From NCBI GenBank assembly GCA_963930655.1, contig OZ005611.1, forward strand, positions 20,695,001 to 20,759,000: a DNA stretch of 64,000 nt. Reading direction: 5' to 3'. A model generated the notes under the pieces. The model was not told where the DNA came from. It did no database searches and saw only the letters and a list, made by a program, of their open reading frames with translations. The position numbers and the translations under genes are program-made. This document shows, piece by piece, positions 35,603 to 48,247 of the stretch (its first letter is position 1; the number at the start of each line of letters is the position of its first letter). The stretch is from Myrica gale. Lineage: Eukaryota > Streptophyta > Magnoliopsida > Fagales > Myricaceae.

Positions 35603-38270
35603 TTATATGGGGTAGTTTTTGTTTACTCGGTCAGATACTCTTGCACTTCCAAGGAAATTAATTAATTGTGTTGTTCGACGCTTAAATAAGATCGACAGAG
35701 AGAAGTGGCATAGAATTTTTTATTTTTTTTTCTTTTTGGTAAGCAAGTCGGGAGAACTTTCAGTCTATTGACCACCGTATGTGCACTAAGGTGGACTAAA
35801 GTCACTAAACAAAACATAATTAAAACAGACAAAACTACGGGTCTATCACCACAAAAAAACGGCACCAACCAATTAAGAGCTCGACAGTACCGAAACTCTA
35901 GGAAGGAATCGTGGGATCCAGAAGTGGCAGAGTTGAGTACATGAAATTAACTATTTTTCTATTAGCCGGATATCTTGGCGGATCTCGCATGCATGATTGA
36001 GTTCACCACCAATTAATGAAGTAAAGAAGGTTTTGAAATACCTGAATGCTTTCAATAATGATTGGATGAACTGGGAAATTACACGAGTCCTCAAATATTC
36101 TTTCAAAAGTAACAAGATCGTTGAAAAATAGTGTAGAATTTATGGGAAAAATCTCTGCATACAGTTTTTGGCTTATGAAAATCTTCACTGTTCATATAAT
36201 AAGATTTATGCGGCACGATCAAGGCCAGTTGTACATGGGTGAGGCCCGGGAAATACCCTTTCAGCAGGATGGAACGCAATCGTAGCACTAACGAGTCCGA
36301 TTAATTGTCGTTGTTTCTCCAAGCCTTCGAGTTCCCAATGGAAGTGCCGTGATATGATCCGAGCAAAGAATTAGTATTGGAAACATATATACATGTATGT
36401 ACGTTAGACAAGTGGGAATGGTTCACAGAGAATATAAAATGTGCCCTGTGTGCAAGACTTGTCAACAGCTAGCTAGCTAGCCACTTCTGCAGATCAACGC
36501 ATCAGGTAGACAACAAGAATTTTCCCCGCTAAATCACTTCATGGGAGACACGATTCGGATTCTCGATGCATTTACTCTTTGTTCATTAATAAAGTGCTAA
36601 GAAATTATAAACCACATGCATAAGTTTGGAGTCACGATTCGGACTCTCGTGAAAACCTGATGATACGAGGGTGGCAACAGGAACAGCTCCATGCAGCAGT
36701 CCTGCAAAATGAGGTGGAAGACTCTAAAGGTTTCTCAGGAATGGAGGAAAAGAGAAAGAAGGGAGATAGAGAGATCATTCAGAAAACAAAGAACCCAATT
36801 GTTTTTTTTTTCTCTAGTAAATGATCACAGGGCGAAGCCCAACTAGTGGAAGTAACCCTTGCAGCAACATCTGAATGACCAAGACAAGGGCTCACGTTCA
36901 TGCGCAGACAAAATCGGGTTTTCTTACAAAGAAATTCACCTCCTTCCATTAGTGCAGCCTAAAGAGAGATGTTGAAAAAAAATACATTCACTTCCTCAAG
37001 CAACTTTTTCTGTTTGTTTTCTTAGAGGTAATGTAAATTCTTTTGTAATCGGTAAAAAAATTATTAAAATTTATAAAAAATATTAAAATCGATGAAAAAA
37101 ATAATTTTTTTAAAAAAATTAGCCAAACGTAACGTCTCCAACAAAAATAAACAGACAAAATATTTTCAAAACTAAACCAAACATATCGAAACTGACAGCT
37201 TCTAAAAAAATACTGTTTATAAAAAATGCATGCTTATAAAAGACTGACAGCTTCTTGCTTAAAAATCATCCCATTTCAAATGTACATATGGAAACATTTT
37301 TCTATAACATGATCCTTCGAAGAAATAAACTTTTTTTTGTCCAAACTTCGTAATATATATCTCGAGAATATCGACCATACATGTTAACTTTTCAGTGATT
37401 TTTATGTCATATCAATCCACATCAATCTATATTTAGGATTTAGGACGAGTACCAAAAATAGGTAAAAGGAAAAAGGACAAAAAAAGCTCATGAGCCTTCT
37501 GCGAAAAATCTAGAACACAGAAATAGAAAGAAAACAGTTTCATGGCATAAGTGTTTATCAGTGCGCGGATTTTTTTTAACATGAAGGTGATGAACTATCT
37601 GCAAGTTACAAGGTGAATACAAAGGTTGTGGAACTTGAGGGAGCTCCCTTCAGTCCAAGACGTGACAGCTTCGAGCGATCACATCTCCTGCATCGTTGAA
37701 TCAAAAACACACCTAGCTTGGACGTTTTTTTGATGGGTTCTTGAACCAACGAGTCAGCAGCTGAGTGTCAGCCCCTCGAACTGCCTCGGACTGGACTGAA
37801 GAGAGCTCCTTCTTCCATAACCCTTACCCCACTCTCTCCGTCTTTCTCCTCTCTGTTCTTTTCTTTATCAATGCAAGCACAAACACAAGCATGAATGACA
37901 ATGATGATAAATAAATGGCCCGATGACGGATCTGGAAACCAATAAACAGCGAAAATCGAATCAGACTTGCAGTCCCGTCATGAGAAAGGTGAAGATCAAG
38001 AAGGGAGTGGGCTTAGAATGGGATCAAGGTACGAGGAATGCAAGAGAGGCAGGGGCGCTTTTGTATGTAAACAAAGGCTGAACGCCGACATGGCTATAGG
38101 CACCTGAGATTTAGATTTGGGGGCCGGCGATATATATACACATATATAAGTAATCATCTGCCGTTTGAATACTAAACTCTCTTTATCTCTTTCAACTAAA
38201 AACTGATAACTCTGCATGTTCCGTACTCTCCTAACATCTAATCATACAGCTAGATCGCTCATATGGAGAA
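35600..38270. other. Intergenic DNA
   Basis: No gene was recognised on either strand. 36990-37140 resembles the AT-rich MITEs (GATGAAAAAAATAATTTTTT). A more GC-balanced stretch at 37600-38130 has no usable ORF. Confidence 0.45.
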
Positions 38271-38340
38271 TATAGCCCCACTTACCCCCAAAAAATTAAA
38301 TATAGCCCCCGGATTGGCTACAACACCTGCCATTGCCCCT

Positions 38341-38524
38341 GGGCGTTACACTTCATTCTGATCGCGTTTACCCGGCCAGTGGGTTGTGGGTTGTCTTCGT
38401 TTAGGGGCACGTTCCCCGGGCCTGTGGGCGTCACACTTCATTCTTATCGTGTTTACCCGGCCAGTGGGTTTGGGCCGTTTGGCAGTTTGTGCCCCCGTGG
38501 ATTGTCTTCGTACAGGACACGTTC
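38341..38524. repeat. Two-copy degenerate tandem repeat of about 85 bp
   Basis: Both copies contain ACACTTCATTCT, then GTTTACCCGGCCAGTGGGTT, then GGGTTGTCTTCG or GGATTGTCTTCG, then CACGTTC. It is GC-rich compared with its surroundings. Its identity is unknown. Confidence 0.75.
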
Positions 38525-39296
38525 GTTTAGTTAAAAAGTTTTAAAATTTGTATCTAATTTTTAAATTTTAATATTATTTTATACGAATATTAATATAATT
38601 CAATATTTTTTTTTTATATACATCAATACAACTCAATAACTTTTACATGCATAATAATAAAGCTCAAACATCACTTAAATATTCACATTATTCTTAAAAT
38701 TCAACAAATTTTCTCAAAACAAAAATATCTCTAAGTCTTTCTCATATCTTTTTTATTTCCTTTTTAAGGAGCACAATGTTCAATACCATGAACAAAACAG
38801 AAAAAGCCAAGGCAAAACGGTCCTCTCACTAATCATGTTCCCATGCGGTACAAAATAGCAAACCTAGTCAATTTTTTAAAATTTTCATAAAATTTTAGTG
38901 AATAAAACTTCAATTTGCACTATTAAACTATACCATAATTTTTGTAAATTTTATCTCAAATTACCAAACTCAATACTTTTGCACTTTCAATTTTTACTTT
39001 TACATCATATGTTACATTTTAATTGTTAACATTGTGACATGAGTCTATTCATAGTTCAATTACTAATTAATATGTTTCTACTTTTACATCTTAGGTTTTG
39101 ATTGATTTCATTGTGAGATTATAATACCAGCCGGTGCAAATTGTAAGTCTATTCATAGTTTATGATGTAATAGATAGAATTTGATACATTGGTCCTTGAT
39201 TCTTTATTTTACCAACCACTTAGCCATTTTCTACTCTATAATTATAATTTTTGATAAGTGAAATGATGATTTTATTGTTATAAAAACATGATGGTC

Positions 39297-39298
<2 letters not shown>

Positions 39299-39340
<42 letters not shown>
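39299..39340. repeat. (AT)n microsatellite
   Basis: About 21 uninterrupted AT units. Confidence 0.95.
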
Positions 39341-39343
<3 letters not shown>

Positions 39344-39681
39344 AGATAACATCGTAATTTTCGGTATAAAAAATTACTACATTTAAAAATATAATAATAA
39401 CAAACAATTTGTAAAGGAGAATATAAATCATCTGAAATTAATAATTAGTTAAATTATACAGAAATATAATTTAAAATACAAAATATCAATAAAGGTGAAA
39501 ATTTGTATTTATTAAAAAAATCACGGAAATAACAATGGCTGATTGCCCAAGTTCGCCAGCCAGCTCATGTAGATGGACAAGGAAACTCGATCGTCCGTAC
39601 GACATGATATGAGCTTATGTCAATAGAGTTCTGAGGCACTGAGCAGCTCGGCTGCCTACTTCCTTCCCAAGCACTTGGACC

Positions 39682-39840
39682 CATTTCCAGCCTGTCTTCT
39701 GTCTAGCTACCTTGTTTTATTTATTTATTTATTTTCTCAAAGCGTCTAGCTACCTATGATTGACTCCAGCTATAAATAGTAAGCATTTCCAGCCTGTCTT
39801 CTGCCTAGCTACCTATGATGGACTCCTGCTATATAAATGG
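39682..39840. repeat. Local duplication carrying TATA-like sequences
   Basis: CATTTCCAGCCTGTCTTCTG occurs at 39682 and 39784. CTAGCTACCTATGAT followed by GACTCC and then CTATAAATA or CTATATAAAT occurs at about 39747 and 39806. No gene follows convincingly. Confidence 0.65.
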
Positions 39841-42262
39841 TACCTGGATTAGGGTTCCATCCGAATCGAGCGATTTCCTTCAGAAATCACACCCATTTCC
39901 CATTTTAAAGCGTGCGATACTGGCCACCCATGACAGAGCAGCAACAAATGGTTGTTTGGTAGATTTCGATCCCAACCAAGTTAGTTCCTTTCCAACCATT
40001 TGGTACAGAATTCTCACATAGCTCATTCTTTGGAGGTATCGATGTTGCTGATGACTTCTTGTGTTGTTAAGCAATCTAACTGCGTTTGCACTAAATATTT
40101 CATAAAATATTTCACCAATTCTCAATAAAATATTATAATATAATCTATTTCTCCTATAAAAAATATAAAAAATTATCTCTCTTTACTTTTTTATTAAACA
40201 CAGTAACAACTCTAAACTTAATATCAAAAATTTTCAGATACAAACATAATCCGAGTACTTTCAGTACCGTACTGTTGTACTTATCACAGAACAGAAGAAA
40301 CAGGGAATCTCCGTCTATAAAAAAGTACTCTTACGTCTCGTCAATTCGCTTATTTATCAGATAAATTATTCACGCCTTCCCTTTGATGCATGTTTTCTGT
40401 CCACTCTTGAGCAGTTAGTACAGCTTATACGTAATTTTTACTGTTCAATTTCTCTTTGTACATTTTCTACCCGGTGTTCATCGTATTTTTTACCATCTTA
40501 GACTAAGAGTCTTTTTGCATAAAAAACACTAACTCACAATAAAATACTATAATATAATCTCTCTCTTCCATAAAATCATAATTTTTCATTACAAAAAAAT
40601 ATAAAAAATTAACTCTCTTCACTTTTTTTAATAAACTCAATACTTAAAATTTTACTAACAAAAATATAACCAAAGATCAGTCCACTTTCAGATTATTCAC
40701 GCCTTCCGTCGATGTCATGTCTTTTTCGACGCTACAGTCATCTTTCTATCGAGAGAGATGGTACGGAAGAAGACAGTTGCATTGCAAAAATATTATTATT
40801 ATGATTGAGCAGTCACAGGGAGGTTATGATAAATGACAAAAGAGAAGTCATGAATACAGAGACATGGATTTGCCCAAAGGGTAAAGAGAGCTCTTCTCCA
40901 CCTAAAGTGCGCTCTGGCTTCAACCCACCGTATTTAGGTCTGGTTTGAGCTCTAATAATTTAGACTTAAAAATTTTAATTTAATAATAAAAAATTTATCG
41001 CATAATTTTTTATTATTATAATATTTATTAATTATTTTATCTCTTCACTTCTTTACCAACTTTCATAACATATTTTTACTTTATAATATTTCTCAAATAT
41101 AATACCCAAAATTTTTACCCTCAAACATCCTCATATTTGGCTTAATTACCTTACAGGTCCCTGTGTTATCCGACTTTTACAAAATAGTTCATGTGGTATG
41201 ACTTTCTTCAACAAATGGTCATTATGATATAGAATTGAGACAAATTAGTCCATGTAATATGACTTTCAACAAAATGACAAGTGTTCAAAGTTTATATTTA
41301 TCTTCAAACTTAAACTTTTAAAATATATATGTATGGTAGTATATGTCATAATTAATTCTTTTATCTCTCCCCTTCCTTCTCAAAATCCTGCAAAGAATGG
41401 AGTAGGCTTTAAAAGGAAGAAAGATAACTTAAACTTTTAGTATATTGCTAGTATCTTGAAAGTGTTGATAGAGTATATATGCACCGTACCTAACACGGTA
41501 CTGATATAAGGAGTGCTCGTAATATGTCACAGTTTTGATTTGTGTCTAGGATCGAATTTGATTAAATTAGAATGCGTATCTGTTTTTGATTTAATAAATA
41601 ACTCATACCTTTGATTTTTTTAATCTGAGCAACTCACCAAGTGTGTTGCCTTATAAGTTATCGCCCTCACTTCCTGTTTCCTGTTTTGTCTGAAGTCGTA
41701 TTGACTAACTTATTCACGACACATATTTATATAGAAGTTAATAAAATACTGCAGAAAGCCTTCGACGTCGGATTTCTGAAGCTCAGTCGTAGGATTAAAC
41801 GTACAATAAAATATTTTTCTCCTTGCACCACATAGACTCTTTATAATTGAATTCAAGCTTCCACGTATTGTAATAATATTCATCAATACATTGCGACTGA
41901 ACCCCTCAATCTGAGATATTACAAACAAATCTATTTACATACATTAAATCGTAGTTTGTTCTTCCACTATACATCTATATTTTACATTAACCAATAGGGT
42001 TAAATAATATCATTATCACAAATCACTTGCTCATGTAAATATCATAATTCATTATTGGGTTTGAATATAAAATATTTCTAAAATAATATAAAGTTATATA
42101 ATTTTGCATATTGAAAAAAATCTCACAAGCCGATTTTTTTTTAATTCCACTTTCAATTCTGCATTAAATGAATAGATTGTTTATCCTAGAGGCAAGTGGA
42201 TTCCTTATTGAGTGTTCATGTGTATTCTATCATCATATACATAACCTAACTCTGTTGATATA
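39841..42262. other. Intergenic DNA with MITE remnants
   Basis: Family 1 MITE copies (minus orientation) lie at about 40095-40250, 40515-40675 and 40950-41120, sharing TATAATATAATCTCTCTC and AATTAACTCTCTTCACTTTT-type words. A partial copy of the 53441 Mutator-type MITE lies at 41139-41279. No genes were recognised. Confidence 0.5.
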
Positions 42263-43276
42263 CACTACTAAAAAAAGGACTTCCAGCGGCGGTCGCTAAA
42301 ACCGCCGCTACAAAGTTTTTTTAGCCGCGTTTTTCGGAAAGCGCGGCAAAAAATATCTTGTAGCGGCGGTCGGTGACCGCCGCGGTTTCGAATAAACCGC
42401 GGCTATAGGTCCTACCTCTCGCGGCGGTCAACTTGACCGCCGCTAGAAATATGGTGCATACAGCAGCGGTTTTGACTGAACCGCTGCTATAGGTATATGC
42501 GAAAAAAAATAAAAAAAATGATTATTTATATGTTAATAATTGAAAAAAATAGAAAAAAAATGAAAAATAAAATTTTATGTGTTACTTAAGGTTAATAATT
42601 ATTTTATTGACTATTTATTATACATCAGTGCAAGGATGGTAAGAAAATAGGAATCTAACCTAATTGGAGCAATTTTCGCGCACGTGTTGGTTTTTTGGTC
42701 ATAATTTTGGCTATGTGTATGATTAACAATTTTTCACGGACAATTTATGTGTATGCTTTTTTTCTTTGGTTTTTAGTACATGGACAAAATAATCTGTGTG
42801 TTTGGAGTTTGAAATGAGATTTTTTTTTAGGCTTAGTCCATGGAGCGGAGGCTTGGGCTGTGCTGTCCTGATGGGGGTCCGGGGGCTATGCACCCCGGGA
42901 AATTTTTTTTTGACCCTGCAAACCTATAGCCGCGGTCATTGACCGCTGCTATAGGTTGAACCTGACCGCTGCTATAGGTCTATAGCAGCGGTCATATTAG
43001 GTCTGTAGCGGCGGTCATTGACCGCCGCTACAGACCTTCAGTGCAACTGCGCTCGGGTTTATAGCGGCGGTTTCGACCGCTACTACGTGACCGCCGCTAT
43101 AGACCCGAGGTCTTCACCAGCGGTCACCGAAACCGCCGCTATAGAGCTATGCCGACGGAGCTATAGCGGCGGTCGCGACCGCCGCTAAAAAAATCACTGC
43201 TATAGCCTATAGCAGCGGTTTTTTGAGCTATAGCTGCGGTTTTCGACCGCCGCTATAGGTCAATTTTTTTGTAGTG
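42263..43276. mobile_element. Non-autonomous CACTA (En/Spm) element
   Basis: It starts CACTACTAAAAAAAGG and ends TTTTTTTGTAGTG, with a 3-bp TSD ATA on both sides (42260-42262 and 43277-43279). Subterminal regions carry many direct and inverted copies of TATAGCGGCGGTC-like words, the usual sites for the TNPA-type accessory protein. The 1,014-bp unit has no transposase. The GC-rich subterminal DNA stands out from the AT-rich surroundings. Confidence 0.92.
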
Positions 43277-43344
43277 ATATTTAGTCTTTGAAGGACCATC
43301 ACTTGATTCTATGTCATAGCGTGTATTCATAATAAATAAATAAA

Positions 43345-43777
43345 GAGTTAATTATAATTTCTCTCCCTTAAACTATCACCCGATTCTCAAATGTCTCCAC
43401 AAACTTTAACTTGTTGCAACTCACCTGACTTTCTCGTTACGTGAAAAGATAATTTTACTCTCATTTGAGTTTTCATAATCTTCTATAGCGCTTCTAGCAA
43501 TTCGTAGAGCCAAAAAATAAAATTGTTAGCTGATTTTTTTTTCTAATTAAAAAAAATGATTCATTTAGAATCGAGCTAGTTAAATTTATTTTTAGTTAGG
43601 AAAATGTCACATGTCGTTTACATGGGACATAACTCGTTCGATATAACAACTTCAACAGATTTGGGGATGAAATCGCAATGAGAAGTATAGTTTATGGATG
43701 CGAGTTGCAACGAGTTAAATTTTGTGAGAGTATATGAAAATCGTGTGATAGTTTTAGGGGGAAATTATAATTACCCC
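43345..43777. mobile_element. Mutator-type MITE with near-perfect 9-bp TSD
   Basis: It starts GAGTTAATTATAATTT and ends AAATTATAATTACCCC. The inverted match continues through ACTATCACCCGATT and TTGTTGCAACTC. Flanks ATAAATAAA and ATACATAAA match at 8 of 9 positions, though the flank is itself a simple repeat. Confidence 0.75.
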
Positions 43778-43786
43778 ATACATAAA

Positions 43787-45239
43787 TAAATAAATAAATA
43801 AAAATCTCTCAGGCTTGAGGATAATAAGTGAATTGTGCTAGAATCATCTTTCAATTGATAAATAATTTCCCAATGTGTTATTAGTTGGATCGTATTCCAT
43901 TCATGTGAACTTACATAACACTTATTTGTTTGCTTGAGGTCTCTACCTATATGACAAAGTTAATCATTCTATCATATAGTAGCACAACAACTTTGAGTTT
44001 CATGGAACCTCCCATGTCACATTTAAATACTTATATTAATTATGTAAATGAAGATAATAGTTATTATCTTGATCAAATTATAATTATTAGTTTTCAAGGC
44101 CATACATTCTAACAATATGCACTATTAATCCTAAACAATTAGCATGAACATGCCGCTAAAGATTTTTCAGTTTGTCTTGTTGTGGAAGATTTCAATTGTT
44201 TTCCTTGCATATTGTATCTAAGTGAGAACCCAAGTGGCAATGGTTGGGAGAATATCATGCTCTATGCAGGGGTCACACATGTTCTTAACAGAAATGGAAT
44301 TATTATATGAAAATCGCTTCAGCAAATGACAAACAAAAGGGTATATTCAATGCCTTAATTAATATGTAGAAATTAAGAGATAAACGACTGCGTTTTGAGT
44401 TAAAAGACACAACTTTAAGATATATAATCTTGCTTGCTTCCATTAGCTAGAGCCAAGTCCTAAGACAATAAGAAGCCGCTGGGATCTCAGCCTTCACCTC
44501 CTTACAATTTTTTTTTCTTGGTTAATTTAATTAAGAGGAGAAAAAAGGAATTCACATATCATAATCTCAGCCTTCACCTCCTTACCAATGGGGACATTTT
44601 TTTTTGGAGATAGCGCAGTAAATCCACTCTTATGTTGGCCGCTTGGTTTGGGATCCCCTAAACCATCTACTTATGTGCTGGGCCTAGGGGCATTTCATGT
44701 CAGGCCTTGAATTGTGCTTTCCTGTAAATCTGACAAAGCCCAAACCCCAGGGCCGTGCTACCATGTAGTCTGCTACTATTGACAAATCTGCATGTGCCGA
44801 CAGACCGTCAAAATATCCGACGAAATTACGTGACCAACGTCCTATTATTAAAAGCTCCGGCGTCAGGTGCTTGATTAGATATGAAATATTTTTAACTTTT
44901 TATGAAAGTTTTTTTAAAATTCAAAATTGGCTAAGTTGGCTAACTATTTTTTTATTTTTTTTAATTTAAAAAGTGTTTTTCAAAAATTAGCCTAAAAAAA
45001 GTAATACAAAAACTCATAAAAATTATTCTCACAAAAACTTTATATCCAAACAACTTTTTCACCTTCACATTTTAAAAAAAAGATGAATTTATAAAACTTT
45101 CTCTTTTAAACTATCGTTATATGGATACACAGTTCTCATAAATACTTTAATCATATCTCAAAAATTTCTTTTACTAATTAAGAAAAAAATATTTTCGAAA
45201 CTAAACTAACCAAACATCGAAACCTTAAAGCTTAAATTT
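43787..45239. other. Intergenic DNA upstream of PIN-LIKES
   Basis: No gene seen. A 22-bp direct repeat, ATCTCAGCCTTCACCTCC plus four bases, occurs at about 44484 and 44563. Confidence 0.45.
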
Positions 45240-45622
45240 TTGGGACAAAACTCTAAAAAAACACAAAGGAATTGTCAAGTATTTATCAGGAATGGGGCCC
45301 CTGCATTTATGACTAAAACGCCAAAAAAATTTAATATATTTTTGTCTCTCTCTCTATCGACGGAGCTGTTTGTGTGGCCAATCAGCTGTCTTCCCACTTA
45401 TGCTAAGCTTCTCATCCATTTGCCAAGGGCCCAAGATCACATCGAAAGGGTCAGATTTTCGTGCGGAACTTCCTCGTTTCAGCGTGGAATTGGAGATCGC
45501 GCCTTCCCGGCTCTTTGCCCTTTCGGTAGAGGTTTTTATTGAACCAGGTGACTCTGTTCTCTGCCACTCAGCACCTCGGCCACAATCCTTTGGCCTCTCG
45601 AAGTTTTGCTCTTTTTTGATCT

Positions 45623-46058
45623 GTAAGTTGTCTTTCTTCCGCTGTTTTTTTGAACTTCGGCAAGTTGGTTGATGCTATTGCCGAAAGCTTGAAACATCAA
45701 TTATTCTTATTGATTTTCGTAGAGTAGACAACAAACGTGAGATATTTTCTCTTTTTTACCGCGGAGAAACCCATCTTAAAGCTTCTGTTTGTCCAAACCG
45801 ACCTTGTTTCTTTGATCTGGGATAGTTTGTGGTTATCTAATTAATGATATTTTATTGATTTATCTGCAATTCCTGGTAATGAGGCAGAAGTTTTGATTTC
45901 ATCCATTTGGTTGTAGTTTGTGATAACCTGACAATAAATGTTGGGGCGCTCCAGTATTTTTATTGGTTCTTAGGGTATTTTGTTGTTGGTTTTATAGGAA
46001 CTGAACTTCTGTTTGATTCATTTCATCTTCTGTGGATTTGTGGTTTGATCTATTGCAG
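45623..46058 (+). other. Leader intron of the PIN-LIKES gene
   Basis: A donor GATCT|GTAAGT at 45622/45623 and a pyrimidine-rich acceptor CTATTGCAG| ending at 46058 frame a 436-bp intron in the 5' untranslated region, 37 bp before the ATG. Inferred from splice consensus; transcripts would confirm it. Confidence 0.6.
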
Positions 46059-46095
46059 ATAGTAGTGTTTCTGGTTTTAGGGTACAAAAAGGAAA

Positions 46096-47475
46096 ATGTC
46101 GCGTTACTTAACTGAACTATATCAAAATAATATGACGTCAAGTGGTGAAGATTTCCTAAGCGCAATAATCCCGTTGATGAAGCTTCTTGCCCTCACGGTA
46201 ATAGGTCTGGTTCTTGCATACCCAAAAACCCAAATGATCCCAAAAGCGACATTTAAGCTCCTCAGCAAGCTTGTTTTTGCTCTGTTCTTGCCCTGCCTAA
46301 TCTTTACTGAACTTGGTGAAAGCATTACACTTGAAAACTTTGCTCAGTGGTGGTTTATACCGGTTAATGTGTTGGTCAGTACAACTATTGGTTGCTTACT
46401 AGGGTACTTAGTCGTCGTTATTTGCCGTCCGCCTCCGCAGTTCAATAGATTCACCGTTATTATGACTGCATTTGGTAACACTGGAAATCTCCCTCTCGCC
46501 ATTGTTGGTTCCGTCTGCCATACTTCAGATAACCCATTTGGGTCCCATTGTCATTCAAGAGGAGTGGCTTATGTCTCTTTTTCTTCCTGGGTTTCTGTGA
46601 TTCTTGTTTACACCCTTGTGTATCACATGATGGAGCCTCCATTGGAATATTATGAGATTGTTGAAGAAGGGGTTGAGATTGAGGAACAGGAAGCAGTTAG
46701 TGACACTAGTAGGCCTCTCCTTGTGGAAGCTGAATGGCCGGGTATTGAAGATAAAGAAACTGAGCATTCCAAGACACCCTTTATTGCAAGAATTTTCCAA
46801 AGCATATCAGGTGTTTCACAGTCTTCTGTTCCTGACCTTGAGGTTTCAGGAGAAGGTCGTGCTGTTGTTTCAGGAGAAGGTCGTGCAAACAGCCCTAGGT
46901 CCATTAGATGTTTAGCTGCACCAAAAGTCTTCAGGAGGATGAGAATTGTTGCTGAACAAACTCCAATACAGCTCATACTTCAACCCCCGACAATTGCTTC
47001 TCTGTTCGCTATCATTATTGGGATGGTGCCTCAGTTGAAGGCTTTTTTCTTTGGATATGATGCGCCACTATCTTTTGTAACAGACAGTTTAGAGATTTTA
47101 GCTGGTGCATTGGTGCCTTCTGTGATGCTTATTCTCGGGGGTATGCTTGCTGAGGGGCCAATAGATTCAACACTTGGGCTTCGAACTACAATTGGTATAA
47201 GCGTAGCAAGGCTCTTAGTGCTTCCCGTGCTTGGAATTGGTATAGTATTGCTGGCTGATAAGATGAATTTTCTGGTCCAGGGTGATGCAATGTTCAGATT
47301 TATCCTTTTGTTGCAGTACACGACTCCAAGTGCCATTTTATTGGGAGCAATTGCCAGCTTAAGGGGCTATGCAGTTAGTGAGGCTTCCGCACTTCTCTTC
47401 TGGCAGCACGTGTTTGCCCTCTTCTCCCTTTCCTTGTATATTGTAATCTACTTCAAAATAATCCCATATGTTTGA
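46096..47475 (+). CDS. PIN-LIKES (PILS) auxin carrier family protein, intact
   Basis: PILS proteins sit in the endoplasmic reticulum membrane and affect intracellular auxin accumulation and signalling. The 459-residue single-exon ORF has the family layout: hydrophobic segments at about 20-41, 55-72, 86-109, 119-140 and 158-178, an acidic loop at 180-290, then a second hydrophobic block at about 297-455. Conserved motifs include AFGNTGNLPLAIV (125-137), QPPTIASLFAIIIG (296-309), SVMLILGGM (342-350) and LLQYTTPSAILLGA (405-418). Length and single exon fit the PILS2/PILS6 group, with PILS2 the better guess from its neighbour RPI. The start is the first ATG after the leader intron. The loop contains an 8-residue tandem duplication (250-265). 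Nothing suggests it is broken. Confidence 0.93.
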   Translation: MSRYLTELYQNNMTSSGEDFLSAIIPLMKLLALTVIGLVLAYPKTQMIPKATFKLLSKLVFALFLPCLIFTELGESITLENFAQWWFIPVNVLVSTTIGCLLGYLVVVICRPPPQFNRFTVIMTAFGNTGNLPLAIVGSVCHTSDNPFGSHCHSRGVAYVSFSSWVSVILVYTLVYHMMEPPLEYYEIVEEGVEIEEQEAVSDTSRPLLVEAEWPGIEDKETEHSKTPFIARIFQSISGVSQSSVPDLEVSGEGRAVVSGEGRANSPRSIRCLAAPKVFRRMRIVAEQTPIQLILQPPTIASLFAIIIGMVPQLKAFFFGYDAPLSFVTDSLEILAGALVPSVMLILGGMLAEGPIDSTLGLRTTIGISVARLLVLPVLGIGIVLLADKMNFLVQGDAMFRFILLLQYTTPSAILLGAIASLRGYAVSEASALLFWQHVFALFSLSLYIVIYFKIIPYV

Positions 47476-47903
47476 GGTCACTTTAATATGATCTTATATG
47501 TTAGAAGTTTGGCCAATTTGTATTGCCTTATAGGCTCTCTGATGGTTGGTTAGCTTATATATGCCATCAGGTTACCGCTCTCTCTCCGTTCATCACCTCT
47601 TATTGTAAGATACTTCTTAAGCTGCTCTATCTGCTCCATTGGGCACTGGTGGTGGATGTGAATGGTGCTTTAATCCAATCATTGATGGTATTTAATTGAA
47701 GTGGATTTTGTAGAATAACTAAATATGGTACCTGTATGCAAACGCTTTGTAGCACTCCAGTAGTTATCTTATTGTTTACTGTATATGGTGTATTTTTATT
47801 TTCCAAGTAATATTGTATATGGTGTATGCTCTCAAGAGTTTCTTTAGATTGTACAATAGACTACAGTATTAGATCATTTGGAGAAGTATGTGATTTTCTT
47901 TTT
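47476..47903 (+). other. PIN-LIKES 3' untranslated and flanking region
   Basis: T-rich sequence after the stop. The exact polyadenylation site is not evident. Confidence 0.4.
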
Positions 47904-48247
47904 GACTTAATTACCGCTACAATTTTTATGGTATTAACTTTATAAATTAGTCTCTAGAGTACAACTTTGAATGGGTTGGTTCTTGTGGTCTATTTTTCAG
48001 ACACGTGTCCTCTTGTCCATAAAAAATTAGCTGACTAACGAAAGACTTTCATGGGTTTGGGGTTAGGATGTCCATTTTCAGGGTCATATAGCTTATTCCG
48101 AACCCTTAGTATTTGCTATTTTTGGTGGATGGGAAGACCTAATATTTCTAAAAAATAGATCATAGGAATTAATTTGTTCAAAGTTGTATCTAAAGGATTG
48201 ATTTGTCAAAAGTTAATACTACAAATACTCCATTGGTAATTAAAATC
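47904..48247. mobile_element. MITE with long imperfect inverted ends
   Basis: It starts GACTTAATTACC and ends GGTAATTAAAATC. Inner parts also pair (GGTATTAACTTT with AAAGTTAATACT; AGTACAACTTTGAA with TTCAAAGTTGTA). The start is shared with the 53441 element. The TSD is not resolved. Confidence 0.6.

Noticed and set aside
42263-43276. CRISPR-like array from repeated GCGGCGGT motifs
   Set aside because: Spacing is irregular, motifs occur in both orientations, and the CACTA ends with a 3-bp TSD explain them.
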